From Polyangiaceae bacterium (lineage in GTDB: Bacteria > Myxococcota_A > Polyangia > Polyangiales > Polyangiaceae), in contig JAPYTK010000002.1 in NCBI GenBank assembly GCA_029941785.1, positions 1 through 64,000 on the forward strand: DNA of 64,000 bases, given 5' to 3'. Below, in pieces: positions 1-8,970 of this stretch; the first letter of the stretch is position 1; each line of letters begins with the position of its first letter. The notes under the pieces were generated by a model. It was not told the origin of the DNA. It was given only the letters and a program-made list of their open reading frames with translations, and searched no databases. Made by a program: the position numbers and the translations under genes.

Positions 1-387
1 AAGAAGGCAAAGAAGAAGAAGTCCAAGGCAAAGAAGGCACCTCCTAAAACAGCGAAGCCAGCCGTCAGAAAAAAGAAGCGAAAGTGGGCCGCGCCAGGCA
101 CGCGCCACCCCGCGGGCCTCGCCATCGATGTCGGCGGCTTTCGAAAGAAGAGCGGGCGCTGGCTGAGCATCGCTCACCATTTTGACGGCAAGGTCGGAAG
201 CGCCACCTGCGGCCCCAACGCAAAGCCTGCTCAGTCGGAAGAAGCTCGCGAACTACGTAAGATCGTATGTGAAACGGCCAAGCTCGGCCTGTTCACCTAT
301 GTCCTGACGCCGAACTTCGACCGAGACCACTTCGACCACTTCCATATGGAAATCAAAGGATCCGTTCACTGGTTTCTCTACCATTAG
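1..387 (+). CDS. Extensin-like C-terminal / M15-like (VanY-type) domain protein, 5' partial
   Basis: The reading frame is open from base 1 and ends at TAG 385-387, so the start lies outside the window. The visible 128 residues begin with a Lys/Ala/Pro-rich basic linker (about residues 1-30). A domain follows with HPAGLAIDVGGF (His36, Asp43) and a C-terminal HFDHFHMEI motif (His110, 113, 115). This pattern matches extensin-like C-terminal proteins, which resemble M15/VanY zinc D-Ala-D-Ala peptidases; the His/Asp residues are the expected metal ligands. Cys70 and Cys90 could form a disulfide. The likely role is in the cell envelope, possibly on peptidoglycan, but the activity is inferred. The ORF track misses this gene because its start is absent. 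Confidence 0.75.
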   Translation, partial: KKAKKKKSKAKKAPPKTAKPAVRKKKRKWAAPGTRHPAGLAIDVGGFRKKSGRWLSIAHHFDGKVGSATCGPNAKPAQSEEARELRKIVCETAKLGLFTYVLTPNFDRDHFDHFHMEIKGSVHWFLYH

Positions 388-484
388 CGACGTCGCTTGC
401 CCCCCGAGGTCTACTGAACACCTGCACGGTGCCGTCATTTCGCACTGGCGAAGCTCCCCCAACACGGGCTATAAGGCCCCCGCT

Positions 485-610
485 ATGCCCCAGCGACCGA
501 ACGTACGCCGTAAGCAAAAGACCCGCCACTCACGCAAGCTCGCCGCCTGGCGACAAAAGCAAGAGCAGGCACAGACGGCTCCGAAAGCAAAGAGTACCGA
601 CAAGGGGTGA
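485..610 (+). CDS. Small basic protein of unknown function (41 aa)
   Basis: ATG at 485 opens a 41-residue ORF that is too short for the ORF track and ends at TGA 608-610. The product is strongly basic (MPQRPNVRRKQKTRHSRKLA...) and ends in a Lys/Gln/Ala-rich tail, which suggests RNA or DNA binding, as in small ribosome-associated proteins. I do not recognise the family. No clear Shine-Dalgarno sequence is seen just upstream. The opposite-strand ORF at 469-651 looks like a shadow. It sits between the extensin-like gene and the convergent cyclo-ligase gene. Confidence 0.45.
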   Translation: MPQRPNVRRKQKTRHSRKLAAWRQKQEQAQTAPKAKSTDKG

Positions 611-619
611 GCCTCGCGC

Positions 620-1231
620 TCACGCCGGTATCGGACCAATCTCCTGCTCATCCGTGATCACGGTGTCGACCGCGACATCGTGGTCGGACCGTGGCAACGC
701 CTCGCAAAGCTGCATCTCGTAGCACACGCCGATCGCCACTGCGGGAGGTCGGTAGCGCGGTAGAGCTCCATCGTAATAGCCCCCGCCGTAACCGACACGA
801 AACCCTGCCGCGTCGAACAACAAGCCCGGCACGACGATGACGTCGATACGGTCGATGAGCGGAGCGCTCGCTTCGGGTTGCTCGAAACCCCGGCGGCTGG
901 GGACGAGCAACCCAACCTCGTCGAGACGGCGAAAGACCATGGGAAAGCCCGGCGCCTCGATGAACGGATACGCCATCTGACAGCCGCGTTGACGAAGAAC
1001 AGCATCCACACCGCGTAGATCGACCTCGCGCAGCCGAGCGATCGGCCAAAAGAGAGCCACGGTCTGGGCCTGTGCGAGCTCGGGTCGCGCCAACAACCGC
1101 CGTTCGATTCGTTGGTTGAGAGGCGCCACTTCACTGGGCGACATGCTGGCGCGACGACGACGAGCCCGCTCACGTAGCTCCTGTTTGGCCAACGACGTTT
1201 CCGACCGCTGAACGAGATCCTCACCAGTCAC
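620..1231 (-). CDS. 5-formyltetrahydrofolate cyclo-ligase
   Basis: This enzyme converts 5-formyl-THF to 5,10-methenyl-THF using ATP, salvaging folate in the cytoplasm. The C-terminal half carries the family signature VVPGLLFDAAGFRVGYGGG followed by YYD, which binds ATP and folate. The N-terminal part has the usual K/R-rich helix (LAKQELRERARRRR). I chose GTG at 1231, giving 203 aa, because family members are usually about 190-200 aa. The track's longer start (1351) would run across the start of the divergent glycosyltransferase gene. The family is clear; the exact start is not. Confidence 0.87.
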   Translation of the reverse strand: MTGEDLVQRSETSLAKQELRERARRRRASMSPSEVAPLNQRIERRLLARPELAQAQTVALFWPIARLREVDLRGVDAVLRQRGCQMAYPFIEAPGFPMVFRRLDEVGLLVPSRRGFEQPEASAPLIDRIDVIVVPGLLFDAAGFRVGYGGGYYDGALPRYRPPAVAIGVCYEMQLCEALPRSDHDVAVDTVITDEQEIGPIPA

Positions 1232-1334
1232 CGCAAGATGGTGCCTCGACCCGCGGCACGACGCAATCCGGAGATGGGCCAAGACGGGCCCTGCCCTTGC
1301 CGTAAAGGCCGCGTCGGTGCAAGACTGCTCCGAC

Positions 1335-2084
1335 ATGCGCGTCGGTATCATCGTCCCCGCCTTTCAAGCTCAGGCGAGTATCGGACCCGTAGTGCGCGGA
1401 TTGAAAGCCCATTGGCCCGAAGCGGGCGCAGTACTGGTCGTCGATGACGGTTCGACCGACGAAACGAGCCCCCGCGCCAGAGAAGCGGGAGCCGAAGTCC
1501 TGCGGCACCCTGAAAACCGGGGCAAGGGCGAAGCGCTGCGAACCGGACTGCAAGAGCTGGCCGCCCGGGGATTCGACGTCGCCGTGTCGGTCGATGCCGA
1601 TGGCCAACATCCTCCCGACGAAGCCTGGCTTTTGCACATCGGATGTGACGACCCCAACGCCATGGTGATCGGCGTCCGTGATCTCGCAGATGCTGGCGCT
1701 CCCCGCAACAATCAGTGGTCCAACGCCTTCTCCAATCGAGTCTTGTCCGCTTTTACGGGACAGCGACTCGACGACACACAATCGGGACTACGGCGTTACC
1801 CGATCACGAAAACGCTCGCCCTACACGGACGCGCACGCGGCTACGCCTACGAGGCAGAGGTGCTCATCCGCGCCATCGCCGCCGAAATCCGTATCGTGCA
1901 CATCCCCATCGACGTCATCTACCCTCCCGAGGACGAGCGGATCTCACACTTTCACCAGGTACGCGATCCGGCGCGCATCGTCGTCCGCGTGGTGAGCACG
2001 GTCCTCGAAGAACGCTGGCGAAAACTCTTCAGGCGTCGCAAGAGCAAACTCTCCCCTAGCGGTACAGCTCATGAACTCGAGTGA
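1335..2084 (+). CDS. Family 2 glycosyltransferase
   Basis: A 249-residue GT-A fold glycosyltransferase starting MRVGIIVPAF. It has the nucleotide-sugar motif VVDDGSTDET (about residue 36) and the metal-binding VDADGQHPPDEA (about 88), both typical of DPM1/DPG-synthase-like GT2 enzymes that transfer sugars from NDP-sugars to lipid carriers or other acceptors. ATG 1335 was preferred over the upstream 1317 start because the Rossmann strand begins immediately after it. No transmembrane helix is evident. Its end overlaps the start of the next gene by 14 bases, so it probably forms an operon with the C45 hydrolase and the LolA-like protein. The acceptor is unknown. Confidence 0.87.
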   Translation: MRVGIIVPAFQAQASIGPVVRGLKAHWPEAGAVLVVDDGSTDETSPRAREAGAEVLRHPENRGKGEALRTGLQELAARGFDVAVSVDADGQHPPDEAWLLHIGCDDPNAMVIGVRDLADAGAPRNNQWSNAFSNRVLSAFTGQRLDDTQSGLRRYPITKTLALHGRARGYAYEAEVLIRAIAAEIRIVHIPIDVIYPPEDERISHFHQVRDPARIVVRVVSTVLEERWRKLFRRRKSKLSPSGTAHELE

Positions 2085-3651
2085 GCAACGACCCGCGTCG
2101 CGCGGACGACGTCGAGACAGAGGCCGGCGCAGTCCACCGCCTTCAACCAAGAACGGCGGCTTTACCTTGAACCGACGCCTCCGCTTCGTCGCCCTCGTGA
2201 TCGCCACACCCATTGTGGCTCACCTGGGCGTCGTGCTGCTCACGCGCATGGAGCCACCCGACGTTCGCGTCTCCCCCCTTTCCATCTTTTCCGCGTCGGA
2301 CGACCCGGATCGGCGCGAGGTGAAGCTCTCGTCCACGAAGCCGGAGACAGCACCATCGATGTACGCACGCAAGCGCGGACAAGTAGGAGAGGTGAGACTT
2401 CAGGGATCGCCTGAACAAATAGGTTACGCCCACAGCCGGTTGCTTCACGCATCGATGGTTGCCACCGAACGAGCCGTACACGCGCAGTTCGCCGAACATG
2501 TCCCACTGGCTCCGCTACGCACGCTGATCACCGACTTGGGACGATTCCGGTTTCGGCACATCGATCGCTTCATACCCACCTCCTATCGCCGAGAGCTCGC
2601 CGCTCAAGCCCTCGGTTTTCGGCCCGACCCCTTCGCGTCGCACATGGACACCTTTCAGCGTTTCGTGTTCCTGCAGTCCTTGTACGACATCGCGCTGTCC
2701 TTCGAGAACTCGCCCCTCGTCGGGTGCTCCAGCTTCACCTTGAGCGGGGCGCAGACCCAAGAAGGGCATGTCTTGTTGGGACGGAACTTCGATCTCGAAG
2801 GTCCCGAAGTACTGGATCGCGAAAAGGTCGTCTTCTTGGTGTTCGAGCGCGACGATCGTGGTCAAGCGGCCATCCCCTACGCGTCGATCTCCTGGCCCGG
2901 ATTCGTGGGAGCGGCGACGGGGATGAACGCCGCTGGACTGGCTATCGTCCTGCACGGCGCGCGAGGGGGCGAAGCGGGGCACGAAGGTGAGCCTGTCGCC
3001 CACACCTTGCGCGAACTTCTCGCCACGGCCCGATCGACGACGGAGGCTATGAAACAACTCAAAACCAAACGAGCCATCGTGTCACATATGGTGCTCCTCG
3101 CAGACGCGAGCGGGAAAGTGGTCGTCGCGGAGCGTGTGCCCGGGCAAGCAACCCATTTCCGAGAGGCACCGCTCACCCGTCTCACGAACCACCTCGAGGG
3201 GCCCCAAAAACTCTCCCCGGAGAACCTTCGCGTAGAGCGCGAGACCTCGTCTTTAGCAAGACGCCAGCGCCTCGACGAACGTATTGAGAATCTTTCGAGC
3301 CCCGCGACCGTCAAAGACGTGGTGAGCATCTTGCGAGACAAACGAGCTGCGGGCGGAGACAAGCTTCCGTTGGGACATCGGGACTCCATCGACGGTTTGC
3401 TCGCTACCCACAGCGTAGCGATGAACCTCTCGACCCGCGAACTGTGGGTGAGCGAGGGACCAGCCACCTTAGGCCGCTTCGTTCGCTTCGATCTCAGCAA
3501 ACTGCTCAATCCTCGGTACCGTCCGTCTGGCCCTCCGCGTGTGGAGACGATCGAGGCTGACCCCATTCTTCGCGATGGACGCTACGATGCGTGGAAGCAA
3601 GCCGGCGGCCAGCATCACGACGCCCGGCCATTACCCGGATCTGCACCCTAG
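2071..3651 (+). CDS. Membrane-anchored C45-family Ntn-hydrolase / acyltransferase-like protein
   Basis: A 526-residue protein with a basic, Pro-rich N-terminus and one predicted transmembrane helix (about 38-58), followed by an extracytoplasmic domain. The segment LVGCSSFTLSGAQTQEG (Cys219), followed by GHVLLGRNFD, fits the acyl-CoA:6-aminopenicillanic acid acyltransferase (peptidase C45) family. In that family autocleavage exposes an N-terminal Cys nucleophile for amide hydrolysis or acyl transfer. In this case the precursor would be cut before Cys219, separating the anchored N-terminal piece from the catalytic part. It overlaps the glycosyltransferase gene and directly abuts the LolA-like gene. 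The context suggests lipid or glycolipid modification at the envelope; the substrate is unknown. Confidence 0.78.
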   Translation: MNSSEQRPASRGRRRDRGRRSPPPSTKNGGFTLNRRLRFVALVIATPIVAHLGVVLLTRMEPPDVRVSPLSIFSASDDPDRREVKLSSTKPETAPSMYARKRGQVGEVRLQGSPEQIGYAHSRLLHASMVATERAVHAQFAEHVPLAPLRTLITDLGRFRFRHIDRFIPTSYRRELAAQALGFRPDPFASHMDTFQRFVFLQSLYDIALSFENSPLVGCSSFTLSGAQTQEGHVLLGRNFDLEGPEVLDREKVVFLVFERDDRGQAAIPYASISWPGFVGAATGMNAAGLAIVLHGARGGEAGHEGEPVAHTLRELLATARSTTEAMKQLKTKRAIVSHMVLLADASGKVVVAERVPGQATHFREAPLTRLTNHLEGPQKLSPENLRVERETSSLARRQRLDERIENLSSPATVKDVVSILRDKRAAGGDKLPLGHRDSIDGLLATHSVAMNLSTRELWVSEGPATLGRFVRFDLSKLLNPRYRPSGPPRVETIEADPILRDGRYDAWKQAGGQHHDARPLPGSAP

Positions 3652-4305
3652 ATGAGCCTTCCGCTTCAACGACGCCATCTGCTCTCGCTGCTCGCCTGCG
3701 CCGCCCTCGTGTGCGGGTGGCCGAGGGCCAGTGAAGCAAGCGAGCGGGACGTCGTTCTCGACGGCGTAAAAAAAGCCCGCACGGGCCTGAAAACCCTGCG
3801 CGCGGACTTCAAGCAGGAGCGGAATATCAGCCTGCTCGCCACCCGCGTGAAGAGCACGGGCACGATCGCCATGGTGCGGCCAGACCGACTGCGATGGCAA
3901 CTCCATGCTCCGGACGCAGTGACCTACTGGATCGGGCCCGAAGGGGTGGCCATCGCCACAAAGGAGGGCGTCTCGAAGATCGGTCGCGAAGCCGCTGGCC
4001 GTTTCGCCGCGGTGCTCAGTGACTTGATGCAGCTCTTGGCGGGAGACATCGACAGCCTCGGCCAACGCTACCGCCTCGAGGCAAAGCGAGGCCCCAAGTA
4101 CACCACGCTGACCGCGACGCCGAAGGAGGCGGCTCTCAAGAAACAGCTTACCCGCCTCACGCTGCGATTGAAGAACGACCAGCTCTGGGCGATGGACCGC
4201 GTCGTCATCATCGAAAAGAACGGAGACCAGAGCGACATTGTTTTCTCCAACCCGGAGCGCAACGTCGCGATCGATCCCAAGACCATGAAGCCTCCCAAAC
4301 GGTGA
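3652..4305 (+). CDS. LolA-like periplasmic lipoprotein/lipid carrier
   Basis: A 217-residue protein with a signal peptide (RRHLLSLLACAALVCGW, cleavage near residue 30). The body resembles LolA: an early LKTLRADFKQER segment, then GTIAMVRPDRLRWQL and a late basic beta-rich segment. LolA-fold proteins carry acylated proteins or lipids across the periplasm in a hydrophobic cup. Its ATG follows the C45 stop codon with no gap, so it is co-transcribed. Similar LolA-like genes occur in aryl-polyene-type lipid clusters, so a dedicated carrier for the product of this operon is as plausible as housekeeping LolA. The choice between the two is inference. Confidence 0.8.
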   Translation: MSLPLQRRHLLSLLACAALVCGWPRASEASERDVVLDGVKKARTGLKTLRADFKQERNISLLATRVKSTGTIAMVRPDRLRWQLHAPDAVTYWIGPEGVAIATKEGVSKIGREAAGRFAAVLSDLMQLLAGDIDSLGQRYRLEAKRGPKYTTLTATPKEAALKKQLTRLTLRLKNDQLWAMDRVVIIEKNGDQSDIVFSNPERNVAIDPKTMKPPKR

Positions 4306-4349
4306 ACGAGAGAGTTGCCGCTGGCAGGTCGGCGCCGAGCCGCTGAGAA

Positions 4350-6689
4350 CTACAACATCGACACGGGATCCACGTCGATGACCGCCCGTACCTGGCGGTC
4401 GAGCTTGGGCAGCTCAGTGGAGAGGCGCGACAGAACCTGGCGAAGGGGCGCCCGGGTCGCGGCGCGAAGCATCACACGAAAACGATAACGGTTGCGCAAG
4501 CGAGCGATCGGCGCCGCCGCGGGCCCGAGAACCTCCACCTCGCCTGCTTCCGGCGCAGCTCGCGCGAAGGCCGCCAAACGACCGGCCGCTCGTCGAGCGA
4601 GTTCTTCGTCCACCGCATCGATACGCAACAACGCAAGACGGTGAAAAGGCGGATAGCAAACCTCTTTCCGATCACTCAATTCACGGTCGAGAAAACCTCG
4701 TACATCATGGCGACATGCAAAAGCGATCGCCGGATGGTTGGGGTCCCGCGTCTGCACCAACACGCGACCACGTTGCTCACGGCGACCGGCTCGACCAGCC
4801 ACCTGCACCAGCAACTGAAACCCCCGTTCGGCAGCCCGAAAGTCCGGCATGGACAAGGCCGCATCAGCATTCACGACGCCGACCAATGTCACCCCAGGCA
4901 AATCGTGACCTTTGGTCACCATTTGCGTCCCTACCAGGATGTCGACCTCGCCCCTACGAACGCGATCGAGAACGCGCTGAGACTTCGCACCACCGGCCAC
5001 GTCCCGATCCAAGCGAGCCACGCAGGCATCGGGGAAAGCCTCAGCGATCGTCCGCTCGAGTTTCTCGGTACCGAGGCCCTCGAGGATGATCTCGCCAGAT
5101 TTGCACTCCGAACACCGCTCGGCCAGCTTCGCACCGTAGTCGCAATAGTGGCACCGCATGCTGCCACCCCGGGACCGATGATAGGTCAGGGCCACCGAAC
5201 AGTGTGGACAGGTCTGAGCCACACCGCAGCCATCACACACAATCGCCGGCGCAAAGCCGCGGCGGTTGAGGAAGATGATGCTCTGTTCGCCCGCCTCGAG
5301 GGTTTTCTCGATGGCCCGAAACAAGGGAAGGGACAATAAACGATCACCCGTGGGCCCTGAACGCATGCGCTTCAAATCGACCGTTTCGACCAGGGGCAAC
5401 GGTGCCTGTGTCGCTCGATTGGGCAATTCCAACATGCCGAGCTTGCCGCGACGAACGAGGGCCATCGACTCGATCGAGGGTGTTGCAGAGCCAAGCACAG
5501 CGATCGCGCCCGCCCGATGGGCACGAAGCAAGGCCATATCCCGCGCATGGTAGCGAACGCCATCCTCTTGTTTGAACGAGCCGTCATGCTCCTCGTCGAC
5601 GACCACCAAGCCAAGATCGGGTACGGGGGCAAACAGTGCCGAGCGAGCCCCCACCGCCACCCGCAGCTCGCCGGCCCGCAACCGTTTCCACATCGCGTGA
5701 CGGTCCGCGTTGGAAAGCGCGCTGTGCACGACGGCGACAGCATCTCCGAAACGAGCGCGAAAACGACCGAGGAGCTGAGGCGTCAACCCGATCTCTGGCA
5801 CCAGAACCAAGGCCCCTCGACCTTGGTGCAGAGCTCGCTCGATGGCGTGCATGTAGACCTCGGTTTTTCCCGACCCCGTGACACCGAACAGCAGGAAGTT
5901 GCGGGTGGCCGCGCCGCTTCCGTTGAGCGCCTCGATGATGGCCGAGGAGGCCGCGGCCTGAGCCTCATTCAGCTCGGGCGGTTCGTCGCGTGCGACCGCG
6001 TCGGCGACGGGCCCGGACAGCTCGACACTGCGTTTTGCGGTCGACACCAGGCCGAGCGTCTCGAGCTTCCGGACAGCGTTGCGCGCGTTTTTGAATTGCC
6101 GCGTGAGAACCGCTACCGATTCTTCTCCATTGGCGCGCAAGCGGGCCAACACGGCGGCCGCTTGGCCCCGAAGAGAGCCGGGAGCCTCGACCTTGTCGGT
6201 AGGCGAGGCGAAGAGCTGCTCGCGACCGCCAACCTTCGACCCCCGACCGAGCTTGTCGCCGGGCAACAGCTCTCCCTGACGCTGCAGTGCGCGAAGTTGG
6301 CCGCGCTCTACAGCAGGTAAGGCGAGCCTGAGCACCTCCCCAATAGGCGCAAAGTAGTATTGGGCGAGCTCCACGAGAAAGGAGAGGAGCTCCGGCGGTA
6401 GGACCGATTCCTCGTCGATCACCGCCCGCAGAGGCTTGATCTTCGCTGGATCGATCGTCGGCACGCGCCTCTGCACCGAGAGCACGACACCGAGCACCTT
6501 GCGACGGCCCAGATCGCAGAGCACCCTCGCGCCAGGTTCAACTCGGTCGACGAGTTCCGGAGGGACGAGATAGGAGAAACTGTTCGCGAGCGGAACGGGA
6601 ACCCCCACGTCCGCGAGGAGCAGGGCTCCGGCCGGGGCCGGCGAAGTCTCAGCGGGTGTAGATACCACCGGTATTGAGTCGAGTACCAT
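4350..6689 (-). CDS. priA: Primosomal replication restart helicase PriA
   Basis: A 779-residue superfamily 2 helicase that reloads the replisome at stalled forks. It has an N-terminal DNA-binding domain, Walker A GVTGSGKT (about 269-276), the DEEH box in VVVDEEHDGSFKQED, and a zinc-binding region with four CxxC pairs (CDGCG, CPHC, CHYC, CSEC). The late helicase motifs TQMVTKGHD and QVAGRAGR are also present. The gene overlaps the stop of the upstream Kelch gene by 41 bases if ATG 6689 is used. A GTG at 6668 is an alternative start with less overlap. Confidence 0.95.
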   Translation of the reverse strand: MVLDSIPVVSTPAETSPAPAGALLLADVGVPVPLANSFSYLVPPELVDRVEPGARVLCDLGRRKVLGVVLSVQRRVPTIDPAKIKPLRAVIDEESVLPPELLSFLVELAQYYFAPIGEVLRLALPAVERGQLRALQRQGELLPGDKLGRGSKVGGREQLFASPTDKVEAPGSLRGQAAAVLARLRANGEESVAVLTRQFKNARNAVRKLETLGLVSTAKRSVELSGPVADAVARDEPPELNEAQAAASSAIIEALNGSGAATRNFLLFGVTGSGKTEVYMHAIERALHQGRGALVLVPEIGLTPQLLGRFRARFGDAVAVVHSALSNADRHAMWKRLRAGELRVAVGARSALFAPVPDLGLVVVDEEHDGSFKQEDGVRYHARDMALLRAHRAGAIAVLGSATPSIESMALVRRGKLGMLELPNRATQAPLPLVETVDLKRMRSGPTGDRLLSLPLFRAIEKTLEAGEQSIIFLNRRGFAPAIVCDGCGVAQTCPHCSVALTYHRSRGGSMRCHYCDYGAKLAERCSECKSGEIILEGLGTEKLERTIAEAFPDACVARLDRDVAGGAKSQRVLDRVRRGEVDILVGTQMVTKGHDLPGVTLVGVVNADAALSMPDFRAAERGFQLLVQVAGRAGRREQRGRVLVQTRDPNHPAIAFACRHDVRGFLDRELSDRKEVCYPPFHRLALLRIDAVDEELARRAAGRLAAFARAAPEAGEVEVLGPAAAPIARLRNRYRFRVMLRAATRAPLRQVLSRLSTELPKLDRQVRAVIDVDPVSML

Positions 6690-8190
6690 TCTGGTCCCGA
6701 CCGCCCCAAACGATCATGCTCTTTCCGGTGGAGACCGCCGAATGTTCGGCGCGACCTTCGAGCGCGGTGGGCGTCGTCCCATCCCATTTGTTGGTCGCCG
6801 GATCGAAAACGCCGCCCGTGTTCTTATACTGGTTCGACGGCCCGATCCCTCCCCACACGACCATCACCTTTGAGTCCTCCAACCATGTCGCCGTGTGCAG
6901 ATGCCGAGAGCCCGGGCCGTTTCCGCTGAATGGCGACCAGCTATTAGAGGCCAGTGAGAAGCCGTCGTTGAAGTACAGGTCGTTAACACTATCGAATCCG
7001 CCGTACACGACCATGCGCGTCCCATCGAAGATCGCCGTGTGTTCGTAACGCGAAGCGGGCTCGCCGACGTTCTCAATCTTGCCCCAGGTGTTGTCCCCGA
7101 CCCGATACACACGCCCGCCGACGATTCCGTCACCAGGTATAGGAATATTGTTTGTGTTTGGACCATCACCAAAGCCACCCCACACCAACATCTGTTTATT
7201 CGCTTCGTCCCACACGGCGGTGTGTCGATCGCGGCCGGACGGCGACTCGACAATGGAGGTGGCGAACCACATGTTCTGGTTCGGATCGTATCGCGAGCCG
7301 GAGCTGAGATGATTGCCCGCCTCGTCGCGACCTCCCCAAATGATCATCTCGTTATCGGTCCATACGGCAGAGTGGAGGTAGCGAGCGGACAAGTCCTTCG
7401 CCGGAATCACTGTCCAGGTGTTCGTGGCAGGGTCGAGTGCGCCACCATCTGCCAGGGGCATATTGTCCTTCCCACGCCCTCCCCAAACCATCATCACGCT
7501 GCCGGACCACACGGCCGTCGCGTCGCTGCGAGCCGCCGGAGCATTGACGATGCTCACGTCGCGCCAGGAGCTCGTCGCCGGATTGTAGATCGCCCCCGTG
7601 TTCATGGCGCCCGTGCCGCTCGCATTCGTCGAGCCACCCCAGATGATCATCTCGGTCCCCGTCCACACCGCGACATGGCGCGAGCGGGGACTCGGCGCGT
7701 CCTCCAAAGCTGTCGGCTCCCAAGGATCGGCACAGGACCCCTCGGCGCAGGCACCGAAACACGCATGGCCACAACTGCCGCAATGCTCGGATGAGGTCTG
7801 CAGATCAACGCATAGGGCCGGTGGACAAAAACTGTCGACGCCGGGACAGTCGCAGGTGCCCGCGTCGCAAACGGTTCCCGGCTGATGCGAGCAGTCGTCT
7901 TGATTGAGGCATTCGACGCAGATCCACTTCGCGGTGTCACATACGTTGGTCGGTTCGGGGCAATCGCTGTTCGATTCGCAAGTGATGGTCGATGCACCGC
8001 CAGCACCGCCGCTGCCAGTTGCCGTTCCACCGCCTACTGAACTCGCCGCACTCCCGCTCGTGGTCGCACCGGAGTTCGGCGGCTCAATTCTGAGGGCATC
8101 CGAGCAGGCGACAAGTGCCACCAGCCACACGAGACTCAATAGCTTCCAAGCTGAATTGCGGTCGAATTTGAAACCAAAAGCGAAATTCAT
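6649..8190 (-). CDS. Kelch-repeat beta-propeller lipoprotein
   Basis: A 513-residue predicted lipoprotein. The start at 8190 is supported by GAGGAG five bases upstream; the longer track start is not needed. The lipobox LVAC is followed by a Gly/Ser/Thr-rich linker and a cysteine-rich region (about residues 70-150). Seven Kelch-type repeats follow, each with a pattern like RHVAVWTGTEMIIWGG, which would form a seven-bladed propeller. Such propellers usually bind proteins or sugars at the cell surface. No catalytic motif is seen, and the ligand is unknown. Confidence 0.85.
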   Translation of the reverse strand: MNFAFGFKFDRNSAWKLLSLVWLVALVACSDALRIEPPNSGATTSGSAASSVGGGTATGSGGAGGASTITCESNSDCPEPTNVCDTAKWICVECLNQDDCSHQPGTVCDAGTCDCPGVDSFCPPALCVDLQTSSEHCGSCGHACFGACAEGSCADPWEPTALEDAPSPRSRHVAVWTGTEMIIWGGSTNASGTGAMNTGAIYNPATSSWRDVSIVNAPAARSDATAVWSGSVMMVWGGRGKDNMPLADGGALDPATNTWTVIPAKDLSARYLHSAVWTDNEMIIWGGRDEAGNHLSSGSRYDPNQNMWFATSIVESPSGRDRHTAVWDEANKQMLVWGGFGDGPNTNNIPIPGDGIVGGRVYRVGDNTWGKIENVGEPASRYEHTAIFDGTRMVVYGGFDSVNDLYFNDGFSLASNSWSPFSGNGPGSRHLHTATWLEDSKVMVVWGGIGPSNQYKNTGGVFDPATNKWDGTTPTALEGRAEHSAVSTGKSMIVWGGRDQNGTRLNTGGIYTR

Positions 8191-8292
8191 CAATTGCTCC
8201 TCGCGGCCACCCTGGACCGACGACCTTTCGTTGCCACACGTTAGCAGGGGTTGGCACATAGGCGAAGTGCGGGTTAAGGTCCGCGGCCCCTC

Positions 8293-8970
8293 ATGGATCT
8301 GACCCCGATTTTAGTACGAATTCGAGCCTCCGCGGCCGCGGCGGTGCTGTTGGCGCTCGTTTCGGCATCGGTGGGCTGCACCCCAAAGGTGGGCGATAGC
8401 TGCGACACGGCCGTCGATTGCTCGACCTTGGGCGATCGGCTGTGCGACACAAATCAGCCCGGTGGCTACTGTACGATCTTCAACTGCGAGCCGGACGGGT
8501 GCCCCGACGAGGCGGCCTGCGTCGCCTTCGATATCGAGCTCGATCCCGCATGTGGGCCGCTCGACGACGCGCACGCGCCGCGCTTTGGACGCACGTTCTG
8601 CATGCGAGTTTGCGAGGCCGATGACGATTGCCGCAGCGGCTACAAGTGCCTCAAACCGACAGAGCAAGACGCCTTGATGCTGGATTTGGAACAGGAAAAT
8701 GCCACCAACACGCGGGTGTGCTTGGTCGAGACAATCCCGATACCGGCGCCCTCCACCCCCCCCGGGATCTGCGAACCCGGCGACGGGGGAGGCGGCCTCA
8801 CGCCTTATCAGCCCACGTCGACCACTGGCGCGGGCGGAAGCGGCGGCGCGGGCGGAAGCGGAGGGGCCACGTCGACCAGTGGCGCGGGCGGAAGCGGCGG
8901 GGCCACGTCGACCACTGGCGCGGGCGGAAGCGGCGGCGCGGGCGGAAGCGGCGGCGCGGGCGGAAGCTGA
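8293..8970 (+). CDS. Cys-rich lipoprotein with Gly/Ala/Ser repeat tail
   Basis: A 225-residue predicted lipoprotein with signal peptide and lipobox (SASVGC). The middle part is cysteine-rich (about residues 30-130), with spacing similar to small disulfide-stabilised domains of myxobacterial surface proteins. The C-terminal 50 residues are GAGGSGG/ATSTTGAGG repeats encoded by a near-perfect DNA repeat. TGA 8968-8970 shares its A with the ATG of the next gene (TGATG), indicating translational coupling. Function unknown; probably surface-exposed. Confidence 0.75.
   Translation: MDLTPILVRIRASAAAAVLLALVSASVGCTPKVGDSCDTAVDCSTLGDRLCDTNQPGGYCTIFNCEPDGCPDEAACVAFDIELDPACGPLDDAHAPRFGRTFCMRVCEADDDCRSGYKCLKPTEQDALMLDLEQENATNTRVCLVETIPIPAPSTPPGICEPGDGGGGLTPYQPTSTTGAGGSGGAGGSGGATSTSGAGGSGGATSTTGAGGSGGAGGSGGAGGS
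8824..8968 (+). repeat. In-gene tandem repeat, about 18-bp unit (GGCGCGGGCGGAAGCGGC)
   Basis: The 3' end of the lipoprotein gene is built from repeats of an approximately 18-base unit encoding GAGGSG, interspersed with GGCCACGTCGACCAGT/C-type spacers encoding ATSTT/S. The near-identity of copies suggests recent expansion and likely length variation between strains. Confidence 0.8.

Noticed and set aside
8628-8969. N-terminal extension of the HEAT-repeat ORF
   Set aside because: It reads through the lipoprotein gene in another frame; the ATG overlapping its stop is the natural start.
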